Shown here in pieces: positions 30,105-38,690 of a stretch of DNA of 64,000 bases. The stretch's first letter is position 1. Each line of letters opens with the position of its first letter. The notes under the pieces are model-generated. The model had not been told where the DNA came from. It did not search any database and saw only the letters and a list, made by a program, of their open reading frames with translations. The stretch spans positions 137,001-201,000 of the forward strand of contig NZ_CCAE010000006.1 of NCBI RefSeq assembly GCF_000723405.1. Direction: 5' to 3'. The stretch comes from Hydrogenophaga intermedia (GTDB taxonomy: Bacteria; Pseudomonadota; Gammaproteobacteria; Burkholderiales; Burkholderiaceae_C). The position numbers were made by a program, and so were the translations under genes.

Positions 30105-30151
30105 GGTCGCGCGGCGTCAACCGCGCCCCGCTTGGCCGCGTCAGGCGCCCC

Positions 30152-30943
30152 TCAGGCGCCGTGGCACTTCTTGAATTTCTTGCCGCTGCCGCACCAGCAG
30201 GGGTCGTTGCGTCCGGGCGTGGCGGCCTGGCGCAGCGGCTCGGCGCGCGGGCCCAGCGCCGTCCAGATGCGGTACAGCTCGTACACGGCCCAGACCGCAC
30301 CGTAGAACTGGTCAAGCCGCGCGTCGCTCACGCTGGGCGCGGCCTCTTCGTCGTGCAGGTTCTGCGTCGGCACGCCGCGGTCATCGTCCGTGAGCGCGCC
30401 GATGGTCTCCAGCGCCTCGGCGATCCAGCGCGCCGTTTCCTTGTCGCGCGGCGGGGTCCACTCCTCGGCCCATTGCTCCACCACGTCGAAGAAGCCCTCG
30501 GCCCAGGCCTGCGCGTACGAGGGCAGCGGCTCGTCGCCGGAAGGGCGCTCGGCCTCGGGCATGGCGGCCACGGCACCGCGCAGGTCGACCACCTCGGGGT
30601 GGTAGGCGCGCTCGTCATCGAGCGTGCCCACCTCGGTGCCCAGGGCCTGGCGCACCTCGGCCTCACGTCGCGCCCACAGCGCCATGAAACGCTCGTATCG
30701 GGCGGTATTCGGGAAATGCACGCCCTCAGGGTGCGGCACCGTGGGCAGCGGGCCCGTGCCCAGCAATACGGGCAACCACTCGGCCGGCGGCACGGGTCGG
30801 CGCGTGCACACCAGGGCCGTCAGCGCGCCGTCCAGGTATTCCCAAGGGGGCACGTCGCCGCCCAGGGCAGCGAGCTCATCCAGGATGGCATCGAGCTCGT
30901 CAAAATCGCTGGCCTGCAGGGCGGAATCGCTGTCGGTGGTCAT
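30152..30943 (-). CDS. UPF0149 (YecA-like) protein with SEC-C zinc motif
   Basis: Protein of 263 residues. The N-terminal UPF0149/YgfB-like domain (LDELAALGGDVPPWEYLDGALTALVCTRRPVPPAEWLPVLLG) is followed by an acidic helical middle. The C-terminal SEC-C motif is GRNDPCWCGSGKKFKKCHGA, a Zn-binding CxC-x8-CH module that in SecA and YecA contacts ribosomes or SecB. A ribosome- or protein-export-linked role is plausible but unproven. A small gene lies upstream on the same strand. Confidence 0.9.
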   Translation of the reverse strand: MTTDSDSALQASDFDELDAILDELAALGGDVPPWEYLDGALTALVCTRRPVPPAEWLPVLLGTGPLPTVPHPEGVHFPNTARYERFMALWARREAEVRQALGTEVGTLDDERAYHPEVVDLRGAVAAMPEAERPSGDEPLPSYAQAWAEGFFDVVEQWAEEWTPPRDKETARWIAEALETIGALTDDDRGVPTQNLHDEEAAPSVSDARLDQFYGAVWAVYELYRIWTALGPRAEPLRQAATPGRNDPCWCGSGKKFKKCHGA

Positions 30944-31009
30944 CGGTGGGCGGCGGTCGGGCGGAAAAGGCCCGACAGTGTAGTGCCGCCTGTCGCGCGG
31001 AGCGGTGCG

Positions 31010-31213
31010 TCAGTGGCGCGTGTGGCCCGACGCCTCGACCGCGCCCATGGCCAACGAGGCCAGCGCGCTCGGGGTGGCAGGCCGCTCGGGCGGCGACTGG
31101 TGCGTGGCGGGCGGAGGCGCTTCGTACACGCTGCGCCAGGCGTTCTGCAGGCTCTGCCAGACACTGGGCGCCACGGTCATCGAATCGGGCTCGTCCATCA
31201 GGATGGGGAACAT
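31010..31213 (-). CDS. Unrecognised 67-residue protein with strong ribosome-binding site
   Basis: Small frame MFPILMDEPDSMTVAPSVWQ... ending EASGHTRH. A perfect AAGGAG stands 6 bases before the ATG, much better than most ribosome sites here, which argues for real translation. The middle is proline- and alanine-rich (EAPPPATHQSPPERP), and no transmembrane or signal segment is clear. I do not recognise the family. It sits in the gap between the SEC-C gene (66 bp downstream, same strand) and the divergent FMN enzyme. Confidence 0.55.
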   Translation of the reverse strand: MFPILMDEPDSMTVAPSVWQSLQNAWRSVYEAPPPATHQSPPERPATPSALASLAMGAVEASGHTRH

Positions 31214-31371
31214 GTCGATCTCCTTATTGGCAGGCCCTGGGTTCCCGCCTGCGCGTCGCCTGCCCGGCGCGTGCGGTGGTGTTTGGATTCAAGCCATTGT
31301 TCGCTTGTTCAAAACACGCCCCAATAATGCGTAGGCAGGATTTTTTCCCCACGACCAGACGACGAACGCCC

Positions 31372-32994
31372 ATGCTTGACCGACTCAACGCCATCTACCC
31401 CGTGCGCTACACCGCGCTCGGCCTGTGCGCCTTCATCGCGCTGCTGAGCCTGTTCTCCCTGGTGGCCTTCGGCATTGGTGGCTTCTGGTTCCTGCTGTTC
31501 GGTGCGCTGGCGCTGCTGGGCCTGTGGGACCTGCGCCAGACGCGCAGCTCGGTGCTGCGCAACTACCCGGTGATCGGCCATCTGCGCTTCATGCTGGAGT
31601 ACATCCGGCCCGAGATGCGCCAGTACTTCATCGAAAGCGACACCGAGGCGCAACCGTTCTCGCGCGCGCAGCGCAGCCTGGTCTATGCGCGCGCCAAGGG
31701 CGAGACCGACAAGCGCCCCTTCGGCAGCCAGATCGACATGCTGAGCAACGGGCACGAGTGGATCAACCACTCGATCGCGCCGACCAGCCTGCCCTCGCAC
31801 GATTTCCGCGTGCGCATCGGCGGGCCCGACTGCGCCCAGCCCTACGAGGCCAGCGTGTTCAACATTTCGGCCATGAGCTTCGGCGCGCTCTCGGCCAACG
31901 CCATCCAGGCGCTCAACGCGGGCGCGCAGCGCGGCGGCTTCGCGCACGACACGGGCGAGGGCTCCATCTCGGCCTGGCACCGCCTGCATGGCGGCGACCT
32001 GATCTGGGAGATCGGCTCGGGCTATTTCGGCTGCCGCGACGAGGACGGCACGTTCAGCGACGAGAGGTTCGCCGCCAACGCGAGCGACCCGCAAGTGAAG
32101 ATGATCGAGATCAAGCTGAGCCAGGGCGCCAAGCCCGGCCACGGCGGCATGCTGCCCGGTGCCAAGGTGACCGCCGAGATCGCCGCCGCGCGCGGCGTGC
32201 CCGAGGCGGTGGACTGCATCTCGCCCGCCGCGCACAGCGCCTTCTCCACGCCGCTGGAACTGATGGCCTTCATCGTGAAGCTGCGCTCGCTGTCGGGCGG
32301 CAAGCCGGTGGGTTTCAAGCTGTGCATCGGCCACCCCTGGGAGTGGTTTGCCATCGTCAAGGCCATGCAGAAGAGCGGCATCACGCCCGACTTCATCGTC
32401 GTGGATGGCGCCGAGGGCGGCACGGGCGCGGCGCCACTGGAGTTCACCGACCACGTGGGCGCGCCACTGCAGGAAGGCCTGCGCCTGGTGCACAACACCC
32501 TGGTGGGCGTGAACCTGCGCGATCGCATCCGCATCGGCTGCGCGGGCAAGGTGGTGAGCGCCTTCGACATCGTGCGCGCCATCGCCATCGGCGCCGACTG
32601 GTGCAACAGCGCGCGCGGCTTCATGTTCGCGCTGGGCTGCATCCAGGCCCAGACTTGCCACACCGGCCAGTGCCCCACCGGCGTAACGGCGCAGGACCCG
32701 CTGCGCCAGCAGGCCCTGGTGGTGCCCGACAAGGCCGAGCGCGTGTGGCGCTTTCACCAGAACACGCTGAAGGCGTTGAAGGAGCTGGTGCAGGCCGCCG
32801 GGCTGCAGCACCCGGGCGAGATCAGCGCGCAGCACCTGGTGCGCCGCGTGAGCGACAACGAGGTGCGCCTGCTGGCCAACCTGCTGCCCACCACCTCGCC
32901 GGGCGCCTTGCTGGACGACGACGCGGAAGGTGAGCACGCGGTGTTCACGACCTGGTGGCGGCGCGCGAGCGCGGAGAGCTTCGCCCAGCGTTGA
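31372..32994 (+). CDS. Membrane-anchored FMN-binding glutamate-synthase-like enzyme
   Basis: Protein of 540 residues. Two hydrophobic segments lie at about 15-52, followed by a glutamate synthase central FMN/Fe-S barrel: SFGALSANAIQALNAGA, GEGSISAWHR, KPGHGGMLPGAKV, IVVDGAEGGTGAAPLEF and the cysteine cluster in GCIQAQTCHTGQCPTGV (near residues 421-438) for a 3Fe-4S centre. It lacks the amidotransferase domain and C-terminal GltB helix, so it is not a complete glutamate synthase; related single-domain proteins have unproven or alternative roles. It stands alone. Confidence 0.9.
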   Translation: MLDRLNAIYPVRYTALGLCAFIALLSLFSLVAFGIGGFWFLLFGALALLGLWDLRQTRSSVLRNYPVIGHLRFMLEYIRPEMRQYFIESDTEAQPFSRAQRSLVYARAKGETDKRPFGSQIDMLSNGHEWINHSIAPTSLPSHDFRVRIGGPDCAQPYEASVFNISAMSFGALSANAIQALNAGAQRGGFAHDTGEGSISAWHRLHGGDLIWEIGSGYFGCRDEDGTFSDERFAANASDPQVKMIEIKLSQGAKPGHGGMLPGAKVTAEIAAARGVPEAVDCISPAAHSAFSTPLELMAFIVKLRSLSGGKPVGFKLCIGHPWEWFAIVKAMQKSGITPDFIVVDGAEGGTGAAPLEFTDHVGAPLQEGLRLVHNTLVGVNLRDRIRIGCAGKVVSAFDIVRAIAIGADWCNSARGFMFALGCIQAQTCHTGQCPTGVTAQDPLRQQALVVPDKAERVWRFHQNTLKALKELVQAAGLQHPGEISAQHLVRRVSDNEVRLLANLLPTTSPGALLDDDAEGEHAVFTTWWRRASAESFAQR

Positions 32995-33009
32995 GGCCGC
33001 GCCGCGGCC

Positions 33010-33897
33010 TCAACTGCTCGATGGGTCCTCGTTCACGCGTTCATCGCGCAGCAAGTGCCCGCGCGGGTCGTAGAGCTTGCGGCGCAGCAGCACGCCGCGC
33101 TCGCCGTACTCCTCCTCGCGTTGCAGCGCGCCGCCGGGCGCGTGGTACTGCTGCCAACCGAACAGGCGGCCGTTGCGCTCGCGGTTGAGGGCGGCCTCGG
33201 TGCCGTCCTCGTAGAAGCTGCGCGTCTCGCGCAGTTCGTCGCGGCCCAGGTGGCGAATGGTCTGATCGAGCTTGAGCCGGCCGTTGAGGTGCCACTGGCG
33301 GATGCGCCGCTCGCGTCCGCCGACCCATTCCACCTCCTGCGTGAGCTGGCCCGACTCGGCGAACTCGCGCCCTACGCCCTCACGGCCAGGGTACTGTTCG
33401 GGCGGAGGTTCGATCAGGTCGATCTCGTGGCGCAGGCGACCCGAGGGGTAGTAGACGCGCTTGATGCGGCGGTCCGGCGCGAAGGTGTTGTCGACGAACT
33501 CCTCGCTGCGCACCACCCCGCCCTGCGGATTGACGATGACCTGGCGGATCAGCACGCCGCGCCGGTGGCTTACGGTGCCCAGGGGCTTGCCGGGTTCGCG
33601 GTAGAGCGTGACCTCGGCAAGTTCGCCGCCGTGGCCGCAGGGCCCACGGTCCTCGGGCAGCAGGCTGGTGGGCGCGCAACGCAATTCGGCCAGGCTGCCG
33701 TCGCTCCAGCGGCGCAGCAAGGCCATCGCTCGGCGGCCATCGGCGCTCATCGCGCGCTGGAGGGTGGAGCCGTCGGGCATCGCGCAGCGCTGCTGGCCGG
33801 CCGGTCCGACGGGACCGCAACGTGGCTCGTCGTCGGCCCAGGCCGGAGGCAAGGCGGTCAACAACCCCACCAGCCAGCCGGCCCGCCAGGCGTTCAT
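33010..33897 (-). CDS. Exported YwqK/MORN-like repeat protein
   Basis: Protein of 295 residues with a signal peptide (MNAWRAGWLVGLLTALPPAWA) and several repeats of the kind YYPSGRLRHEIDL, EFAESGQLTQEVEWV, WHLNGRLKLDQTI, FYEDGTEAALNRERNGRLFGWQQY. Such YwqK-like repeats are labelled antitoxin in databases, but an exported repeat protein is an unlikely partner for a cytoplasmic nuclease. Its ATG overlaps the PIN gene stop (ATGA), so the two are coupled. It ends the lptA-rpoN run. Confidence 0.75.
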   Translation of the reverse strand: MNAWRAGWLVGLLTALPPAWADDEPRCGPVGPAGQQRCAMPDGSTLQRAMSADGRRAMALLRRWSDGSLAELRCAPTSLLPEDRGPCGHGGELAEVTLYREPGKPLGTVSHRRGVLIRQVIVNPQGGVVRSEEFVDNTFAPDRRIKRVYYPSGRLRHEIDLIEPPPEQYPGREGVGREFAESGQLTQEVEWVGGRERRIRQWHLNGRLKLDQTIRHLGRDELRETRSFYEDGTEAALNRERNGRLFGWQQYHAPGGALQREEEYGERGVLLRRKLYDPRGHLLRDERVNEDPSSS

Positions 33898-34319
33898 GTG
33901 CCGACCTCCTCTGTCGGCGGTGCCCACGAGCGGGTCACCCGCACACCGACGCGCACGAGGCGGCGCGCCAGCGCCAGCACCTGCGCGTCCTTGCTCAGCA
34001 GCGCGGCACCGTGGGCCACGGCGAGGTCGATGAAGCGCTGGTCGTCGGGGTCGCGGCAGGTGAAGGGGGCCTTGTCGGCGGGTTCGACGCGGCGGGTGTG
34101 TCGGTCGAAATCGGCCAGCACGACGTCTGCCCCCGTTGCGCCGAGGCGGCGAGCGAGGTGCGGGTAGTCCAGCACACGCCGCAGCTCCTCACGCATCGCC
34201 TCGGTCGCGATCCAGGCCACGCGACTTTCCACCAGCGCCGCACGCAGCGGCGCCACGGCAGGATCGTCGAAAACGAACAGGTCGAGCACGACGTTGGTGT
34301 CGATGACGACCAGGCCCAT
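33894..34319 (-). CDS. PIN-domain ribonuclease, COG1569-like putative toxin
   Basis: Protein of 141 residues with PIN fold. Acidic metal ligands are Asp7 (VVIDTNVVLD), Glu44/45 (EAMREELRRVL), Asp92-Asp98 (DPDDQRFIDLA) and Asp111 (LLSKDAQVL). The order is that of COG1569 putative toxins. No small antitoxin precedes it; the upstream gene is the methyltransferase, whose stop ends 2 bp before the ATG, and the downstream gene is an exported repeat protein. It may act on RNA as a maturation or decay nuclease rather than as a toxin. Confidence 0.85.
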   Translation of the reverse strand: MGLVVIDTNVVLDLFVFDDPAVAPLRAALVESRVAWIATEAMREELRRVLDYPHLARRLGATGADVVLADFDRHTRRVEPADKAPFTCRDPDDQRFIDLAVAHGAALLSKDAQVLALARRLVRVGVRVTRSWAPPTEEVGT

Positions 34320-34321
34320 CG

Positions 34322-35602
34322 TCAGGCCTTATCGGGATTCGCCGGGCGCGGGGCGCGCGCGGTCAGGTCGAAGCGGAACAGCCGGCACTCGATGGGGCCG
34401 TTCCACAGCGGCACGCGGCGCGACTCCTTGAAGCGCATGCGCCCGGGCAGCTTCAGGTCGGGCGTGAGCAGCCAGGCGCTCCAGCCCGCGTAGTGCGATT
34501 TCCAGTGCGCGGCCAGACGCTCGAAGAAGGCGTCGGCGGTCTGCCCGTCTTCGTCGCGGGCCTGCTCGCGCCCGCCCACGCGCGCGCGCTCGGCTGCGTT
34601 GCGGCCGGCCACGCCCGCTGCCGCGATGCGCTCACCATATGGCGGGTTGAGCAGCAGCACGCCCGCGCGCGGGCTGGGCGGCAGGCGCTGCAGCGCGTCG
34701 CCGCCGCGCAGTTCGATGGCCTGGGCCACGCGCGCGCGCTCGGCGTTGCGCTTGGCGAAGTCGACCATGCGGAAGGCCACATCGCTGCCGAAGACGATGG
34801 GCGCCTGGCCTTCGGGCCAGGGCCGCTCGGCCGCGCGCGCCTCGTCGCGCAGGGCCTGCCACACGTGGGGCTGAAAGGGCAGCAGCTTCTCGAAACCGAA
34901 GCGGCGCTGTCCGCCCGGCGCGATCCTGAGCGCGATCTGCGCGGCCTCGATGGGCACGGTGCCGCTGCCGCAGCAGGGATCGACCAGCGGCGGCACGTCG
35001 GCCAGCGTGGCGGCCTCGCGCGCCAGTGCGTCCCAGCCGGTGGCCACGATCATGGCGGCGGCCAGGGTTTCCTTCAGTGGCGCATCGCCCTTGTCCTCAC
35101 GCCAGCCGCGCTTGAACAGCGGCTCGCCCGTGGTGTCGATGTAGAGCGTGAGCGTCTCTGCCGTGACGTGGCCGAACAGGCGCACGTCGGGCCGCTGCGT
35201 GTCCACGCTGGGACGCTCGCCGCGCTTGTCGCGGAAGCGGTCGCAGACGGCGTCCTTGATGCGCAGCGCGGCGAAGTTCAGGCTCTTGAGCGGGCTGTGC
35301 TGCGCGGTCAGCTCCACCTTGATGGTCTGCTTCGGCGTGAACCAGATTTCCCAGGCCACCTCGGCGGCGGCGGTGTACAGGTCCTGCTCGGCGCGGTAGG
35401 TGCCGTGCCACAGGCGCACCAGCACGCGCTGCGCAAGGCGGCTGTGCAGGTTGAGCAGCAAGGCGTCGCGCCACGAGGCCTCCAGCGACACACCGCCGCG
35501 CGAGCGCTGCAGCGAATCGACGCCGGTGATGCGCTGCACCTCGGCGGCGAGAAAGTCCTCCACGCCGGCGGCGCAGGGAAGAAAGATCTGGAGCTGGTTC
35601 AA
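34322..35602 (-). CDS. THUMP-domain class I SAM-dependent RNA methyltransferase (RlmL/YcbY N-part-like)
   Basis: Protein of 426 residues from a TTG start that overlaps the rpoN TGA (TTGA). It shows an N-terminal ferredoxin-like/THUMP region (residues about 1-160), then the methyltransferase fold with motif I-like VDPCCGSGTVPIEAAQIAL and catalytic motif LLLNPPYGER. This resembles the N-terminal m2G2445 half of RlmL, without the RlmK half. An ATG at 35674 is open but lies inside rpoN and adds non-homologous residues. Coupled behind rpoN, upstream of the PIN gene. Confidence 0.87.
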   Translation of the reverse strand: MNQLQIFLPCAAGVEDFLAAEVQRITGVDSLQRSRGGVSLEASWRDALLLNLHSRLAQRVLVRLWHGTYRAEQDLYTAAAEVAWEIWFTPKQTIKVELTAQHSPLKSLNFAALRIKDAVCDRFRDKRGERPSVDTQRPDVRLFGHVTAETLTLYIDTTGEPLFKRGWREDKGDAPLKETLAAAMIVATGWDALAREAATLADVPPLVDPCCGSGTVPIEAAQIALRIAPGGQRRFGFEKLLPFQPHVWQALRDEARAAERPWPEGQAPIVFGSDVAFRMVDFAKRNAERARVAQAIELRGGDALQRLPPSPRAGVLLLNPPYGERIAAAGVAGRNAAERARVGGREQARDEDGQTADAFFERLAAHWKSHYAGWSAWLLTPDLKLPGRMRFKESRRVPLWNGPIECRLFRFDLTARAPRPANPDKA

Positions 35603-37200
35603 AGCGATTTGCGAAGGTTGGCCGGGGCGATGCGCATGGCCTCGCGGTACTTGGCCACGGTGCGGCGCGCGCACTCGATGCCCTGCTCCTTGAGCAGGTC
35701 GGAGAGCTGGTTGTCGGACAGCGGCTTGGCCGGTGCCTCGGCGGCGATGAACTGCTTGAGCAGCGCGCGCACCGCCGTGCTGGAGGCGTTGCCGCCGGTT
35801 TCGGTGCCGAGCGAGGAACCGAAGAAGTACTTGAGTTCGTAGGTGCCGAAGGGCGTGGCCATGTACTTGGCGGTGGTCACGCGGCTGATGGTGGATTCGT
35901 GCAGGCCCAGCTCGTCAGCGATCTCGCGCAGCACCAGCGGGCGCATGGCGAGTTCGCCGTGCATGAAGAAGTTGCGCTGGCGTTCGACGATGGCGCTGGA
36001 GACGCGCAGGATGGTGTCGAAGCGCTGCTGGATGTTCTTGATGAACCAGCGAGCCTCCTGCAGGCGCTGCTGCATGGCGGCGTGGCCGCCCTCGCCGCCA
36101 TCGCGCCCGCCGCGGTTCTGGCGCAGGGCGTTGGCGTACACGTCGTGCACGCGCAGGCGGGGCATCACGTCGGGGTTGAGGATGACCTTGAAGCCGCGCC
36201 CGGCGCGCGTGACGATCACGTCGGGCACGACGATGTTGCGCTCGACGTCAACGAAGCGGCGCCCGGGCTTGGGCTCGAGCCGCGCGATGAGCGCGAGCGC
36301 GCCGCGCACGGTGTCCTCGTCGGCGCGGCACAGTTGCACGAGCTTGCGGATGTCGCGCTTGGCGATGAGCTCCAGCGGCTGCGCGCAGATGGCCAGCGCC
36401 GCGCGCGCCTCGGGCGTGTTGCGCAACTCCAGGATCTGCAGCTTGAGGCACTCGGCGAGGTCGCGCGCACCCACGCCGGGCGGGTCCATGTGCTGCAGCA
36501 ACTGCAGGTTGGTGCGCAGCAGCTGCTCGCAGGCCTCGCGGCGCTCGGTGGCTTCGGGCGAGTCGGCGTCGTTGCCATCGTCGCCTTGCAGGCGCAGCAG
36601 CGCGAGCGCGAGTTCGGACAGCGGGTCGCTCAGGTAGCCGTCGTCGTCGAGCGATTCGATCAGGAAGAGCAGCACGGCGGCGTCTTCGTCGGACAGGCGC
36701 AGGCAGCGCGCCTGCTCGTGCAGGTGGTCCTGCAGGGACACCAGCGCGCGCGCGAGGTCGGCCGCGCTGGCGGTCTCGCCGTCGTCGCCCGAGCCGGTGC
36801 TGCGCGGCGGCGCGTCGCCACCCCACTCGCTGTCGTCGGGCGCCACCTCCACGGTGCCGTCGCCTTCCCAGCTTTCTTCCACCGGCGAGGCGCCGTCCAG
36901 GTTCGCTTCGACGGCTTCACCGTCTCCGCTGTCACCGGTGTCGGCGGTCGTGCTGGGGGCGGGTGCGGCCGCATCGGCGATCTGCTCGCCCGCATTCACC
37001 GGCGCATCGGTCGCGGCCAGGCCGAACTCCTCGCGCTCCAGCGTCTCGTCGGCGCGTTCAAGAAATGGGTTCTCGTCGAGCATCTGCTCGACCTCCTGCG
37101 CCATCTCCAGCGTCGACAGTTGCAGCAGGCGTATCGACTGCTGCAACTGAGGCGTGAGCGCCAGGTGCTGAGAGACGCGAAGGGAAAGACTCTGTTTCAT
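35599..37200 (-). CDS. rpoN: RNA polymerase sigma-54 factor
   Basis: Sigma-54 recognises -24/-12 promoters and needs AAA+ activators. It has 533 residues. Region I is Gln-rich (MKQSLSLRVSQHLALTPQLQQSIRLLQLSTLEM), region II is acidic (about 50-150), the core-binding domain has HMDPPGVGARDLAECLKLQI, and the HTH is LHESTISRVTTAKYMATPFGTYEL. The RpoN box ARRTVAKYREAM is near the C-terminus. It follows lptB by 19 bp and overlaps the methyltransferase TTG. Usual downstream hpf/ptsN genes are absent here. Confidence 0.97.
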   Translation of the reverse strand: MKQSLSLRVSQHLALTPQLQQSIRLLQLSTLEMAQEVEQMLDENPFLERADETLEREEFGLAATDAPVNAGEQIADAAAPAPSTTADTGDSGDGEAVEANLDGASPVEESWEGDGTVEVAPDDSEWGGDAPPRSTGSGDDGETASAADLARALVSLQDHLHEQARCLRLSDEDAAVLLFLIESLDDDGYLSDPLSELALALLRLQGDDGNDADSPEATERREACEQLLRTNLQLLQHMDPPGVGARDLAECLKLQILELRNTPEARAALAICAQPLELIAKRDIRKLVQLCRADEDTVRGALALIARLEPKPGRRFVDVERNIVVPDVIVTRAGRGFKVILNPDVMPRLRVHDVYANALRQNRGGRDGGEGGHAAMQQRLQEARWFIKNIQQRFDTILRVSSAIVERQRNFFMHGELAMRPLVLREIADELGLHESTISRVTTAKYMATPFGTYELKYFFGSSLGTETGGNASSTAVRALLKQFIAAEAPAKPLSDNQLSDLLKEQGIECARRTVAKYREAMRIAPANLRKSL

Positions 37201-37219
37201 CGTGAACCGGCCAACACGG

Positions 37220-38008
37220 TCACATCCGGAAGTGCTCGCCGAGGTACACCCGGCGCACGTCGGCGTTCTCGACGATGTCCGACGGTGTGCCGCTGGTGAG
37301 CACGTGGCCGTCGTTGATGATGTAGGCGCGGTCGCAGATGCCCAGGGTCTCGCGCACGTTGTGGTCGGTGATGAGCACGCCGATGCCGCGCGACTTGAGG
37401 AAGCCGATGATGCGCTGGATCTCGATCACGGCAATCGGGTCGATGCCGGCGAAGGGTTCGTCGAGCAGGATGAAGCGCGGGTCGGTGGCCAGGGCCCGCG
37501 CGATCTCGACGCGGCGGCGCTCGCCGCCCGACAACGCGGGCGCGGGCGAATCGCGCAGGTGCTCGACGTGCAGGTCGCGCAGCAGCGTGTCCAGGCGCTC
37601 GTCGATGGCGGCGGCGCTCAGCGGGCGACCGCGTGCATCCTCCTGCAGCTCCAGCACGGCGCGCACGTTCTGCGCCACGCTGAGCTTGCGGAAGATGGAG
37701 GCCTCCTGTGGCAGGTAGCCCAGCCCCAGTCGCGCACGGCGGTGAATGGGCAGGCGTTCGATGGATTGGCCGTCGAGCAGGATCTGCCCGCCGTCGGCGC
37801 GCAGCAGGCCCACGAGCATGTAAAACGAGGTCGTCTTGCCGGCGCCGTTGGGGCCCAGCAGGCCCACCACCTCACCCTTGTCCACCGCGAGCGACACGTC
37901 CTTTACGACGAGGCGGCTGCCGTAGGCCTTCTTCAGCCCGTTGGCTTCCAGGCGGCTGGTCGCCAGCACCTGGGTCTCGGGGAATGTGGTGGACGGCGAC
38001 CCGCTCAC
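37220..38008 (-). CDS. lptB: LPS export ABC transporter ATP-binding protein LptB
   Basis: ATPase driving lipopolysaccharide transport from the inner membrane with LptFG. It has 262 residues, about 20 longer than usual at the N-terminus. Walker A is GPNGAGKT at 52-59, the signature [15 protein letters not shown], Walker [13 protein letters not shown] and the H-loop [11 protein letters not shown]. It overlaps lptA by ATGA and is followed by rpoN, a conserved order in Proteobacteria. Confidence 0.97.
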   Translation of the reverse strand: MSGSPSTTFPETQVLATSRLEANGLKKAYGSRLVVKDVSLAVDKGEVVGLLGPNGAGKTTSFYMLVGLLRADGGQILLDGQSIERLPIHRRARLGLGYLPQEASIFRKLSVAQNVRAVLELQEDARGRPLSAAAIDERLDTLLRDLHVEHLRDSPAPALSGGERRRVEIARALATDPRFILLDEPFAGIDPIAVIEIQRIIGFLKSRGIGVLITDHNVRETLGICDRAYIINDGHVLTSGTPSDIVENADVRRVYLGEHFRM

Positions 38009-38628
38009 TTCCGCTCTCCGCCGAGCTCGTTGGACGGGCGCAGCGGCGTGGGAGCGGGCGTGGGCGGCGGCGCCGCCTCGCCCTCGCGCGGCACCGGCGT
38101 GAGCGTGGCGCGCACGCGGCCCGAGGGGTTGCCGGGGTTGGCACCCGCCGGACTGCTGTCGACCGTGAACACTTCGGTGCGGTTGTCGTAGACGATCACG
38201 CTGCCGCGCGTCTCGTCGTTGAGCTGGGTGCCCAGGTAGCGGCGAAGCACCGCGTCGCCAATGAAACGCACGTTGTCGGCGCGGCTGTCGTACTCGATGC
38301 GCCGGGCCTCGCCCTCGATGAATTCGTTGACGCCGTCACGCTTCTGCTTGAAGTAGGCCAGGTTGCCCAGCACGATGCCGAACTGATTGCCCTGGGCGTC
38401 CTGGCGCACCTCGACCTGGTTGCCACGGATCACGATGGTGCCTTTGGTGATGACCACGTTGCCAGTGAAGATGCTGACCTGCCGCGCGTCGTCGTAGCGC
38501 AGGTTGTCGGACTCGGCGTTCATCGGCTTGAGCCGGTCGGCCTGCTCGGCCTGTGCCGTGCCCGCCAGGGCACAGGCGATCAGCAAACCAAGGGTGGTGC
38601 GGTGCAGCAGGGGGATGGCGTGTGGCAT
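38005..38628 (-). CDS. lptA: Lipopolysaccharide transport periplasmic protein LptA
   Basis: Periplasmic beta-jellyroll protein bridging LPS from LptC to LptD. It has 207 residues. The signal peptide ends [10 protein letters not shown]; the OstA domain contains [39 protein letters not shown] and [23 protein letters not shown]. The C-terminal 50 residues are Pro/Ala-rich ([25 protein letters not shown]), an extension typical of betaproteobacteria. lptC is expected just upstream, but dsbA lies there instead, past a terminator. Confidence 0.95.
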   Translation of the reverse strand: MPHAIPLLHRTTLGLLIACALAGTAQAEQADRLKPMNAESDNLRYDDARQVSIFTGNVVITKGTIVIRGNQVEVRQDAQGNQFGIVLGNLAYFKQKRDGVNEFIEGEARRIEYDSRADNVRFIGDAVLRRYLGTQLNDETRGSVIVYDNRTEVFTVDSSPAGANPGNPSGRVRATLTPVPREGEAAPPPTPAPTPLRPSNELGGERK

Positions 38629-38660
38629 GTCAAGGGCACGAAACTTGCATGCATTCTAAA

Positions 38661-38683
38661 CACCCAGGGTGAACCCCTGGGTG
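38661..38683 (-). terminator. Rho-independent terminator downstream of dsbA
   Basis: A 9-bp perfect stem (38661-38669/38675-38683) with 5-base loop, followed on the minus transcript by TTTAGAAT. It lies 8 bp past the dsbA stop and before lptA, so it separates the argS-SPOR-dsbA unit from the lpt-rpoN unit. Confidence 0.6.
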
Positions 38684-38690
38684 CCCCGCC

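Noticed and set aside
33010-34319. Toxin-antitoxin pair (PIN plus YwqK antitoxin)
   Set aside because: The YwqK-like protein has a signal peptide and repeat architecture unlike an antitoxin, and the pair sits in a housekeeping operon; kept as a finding with another reading.
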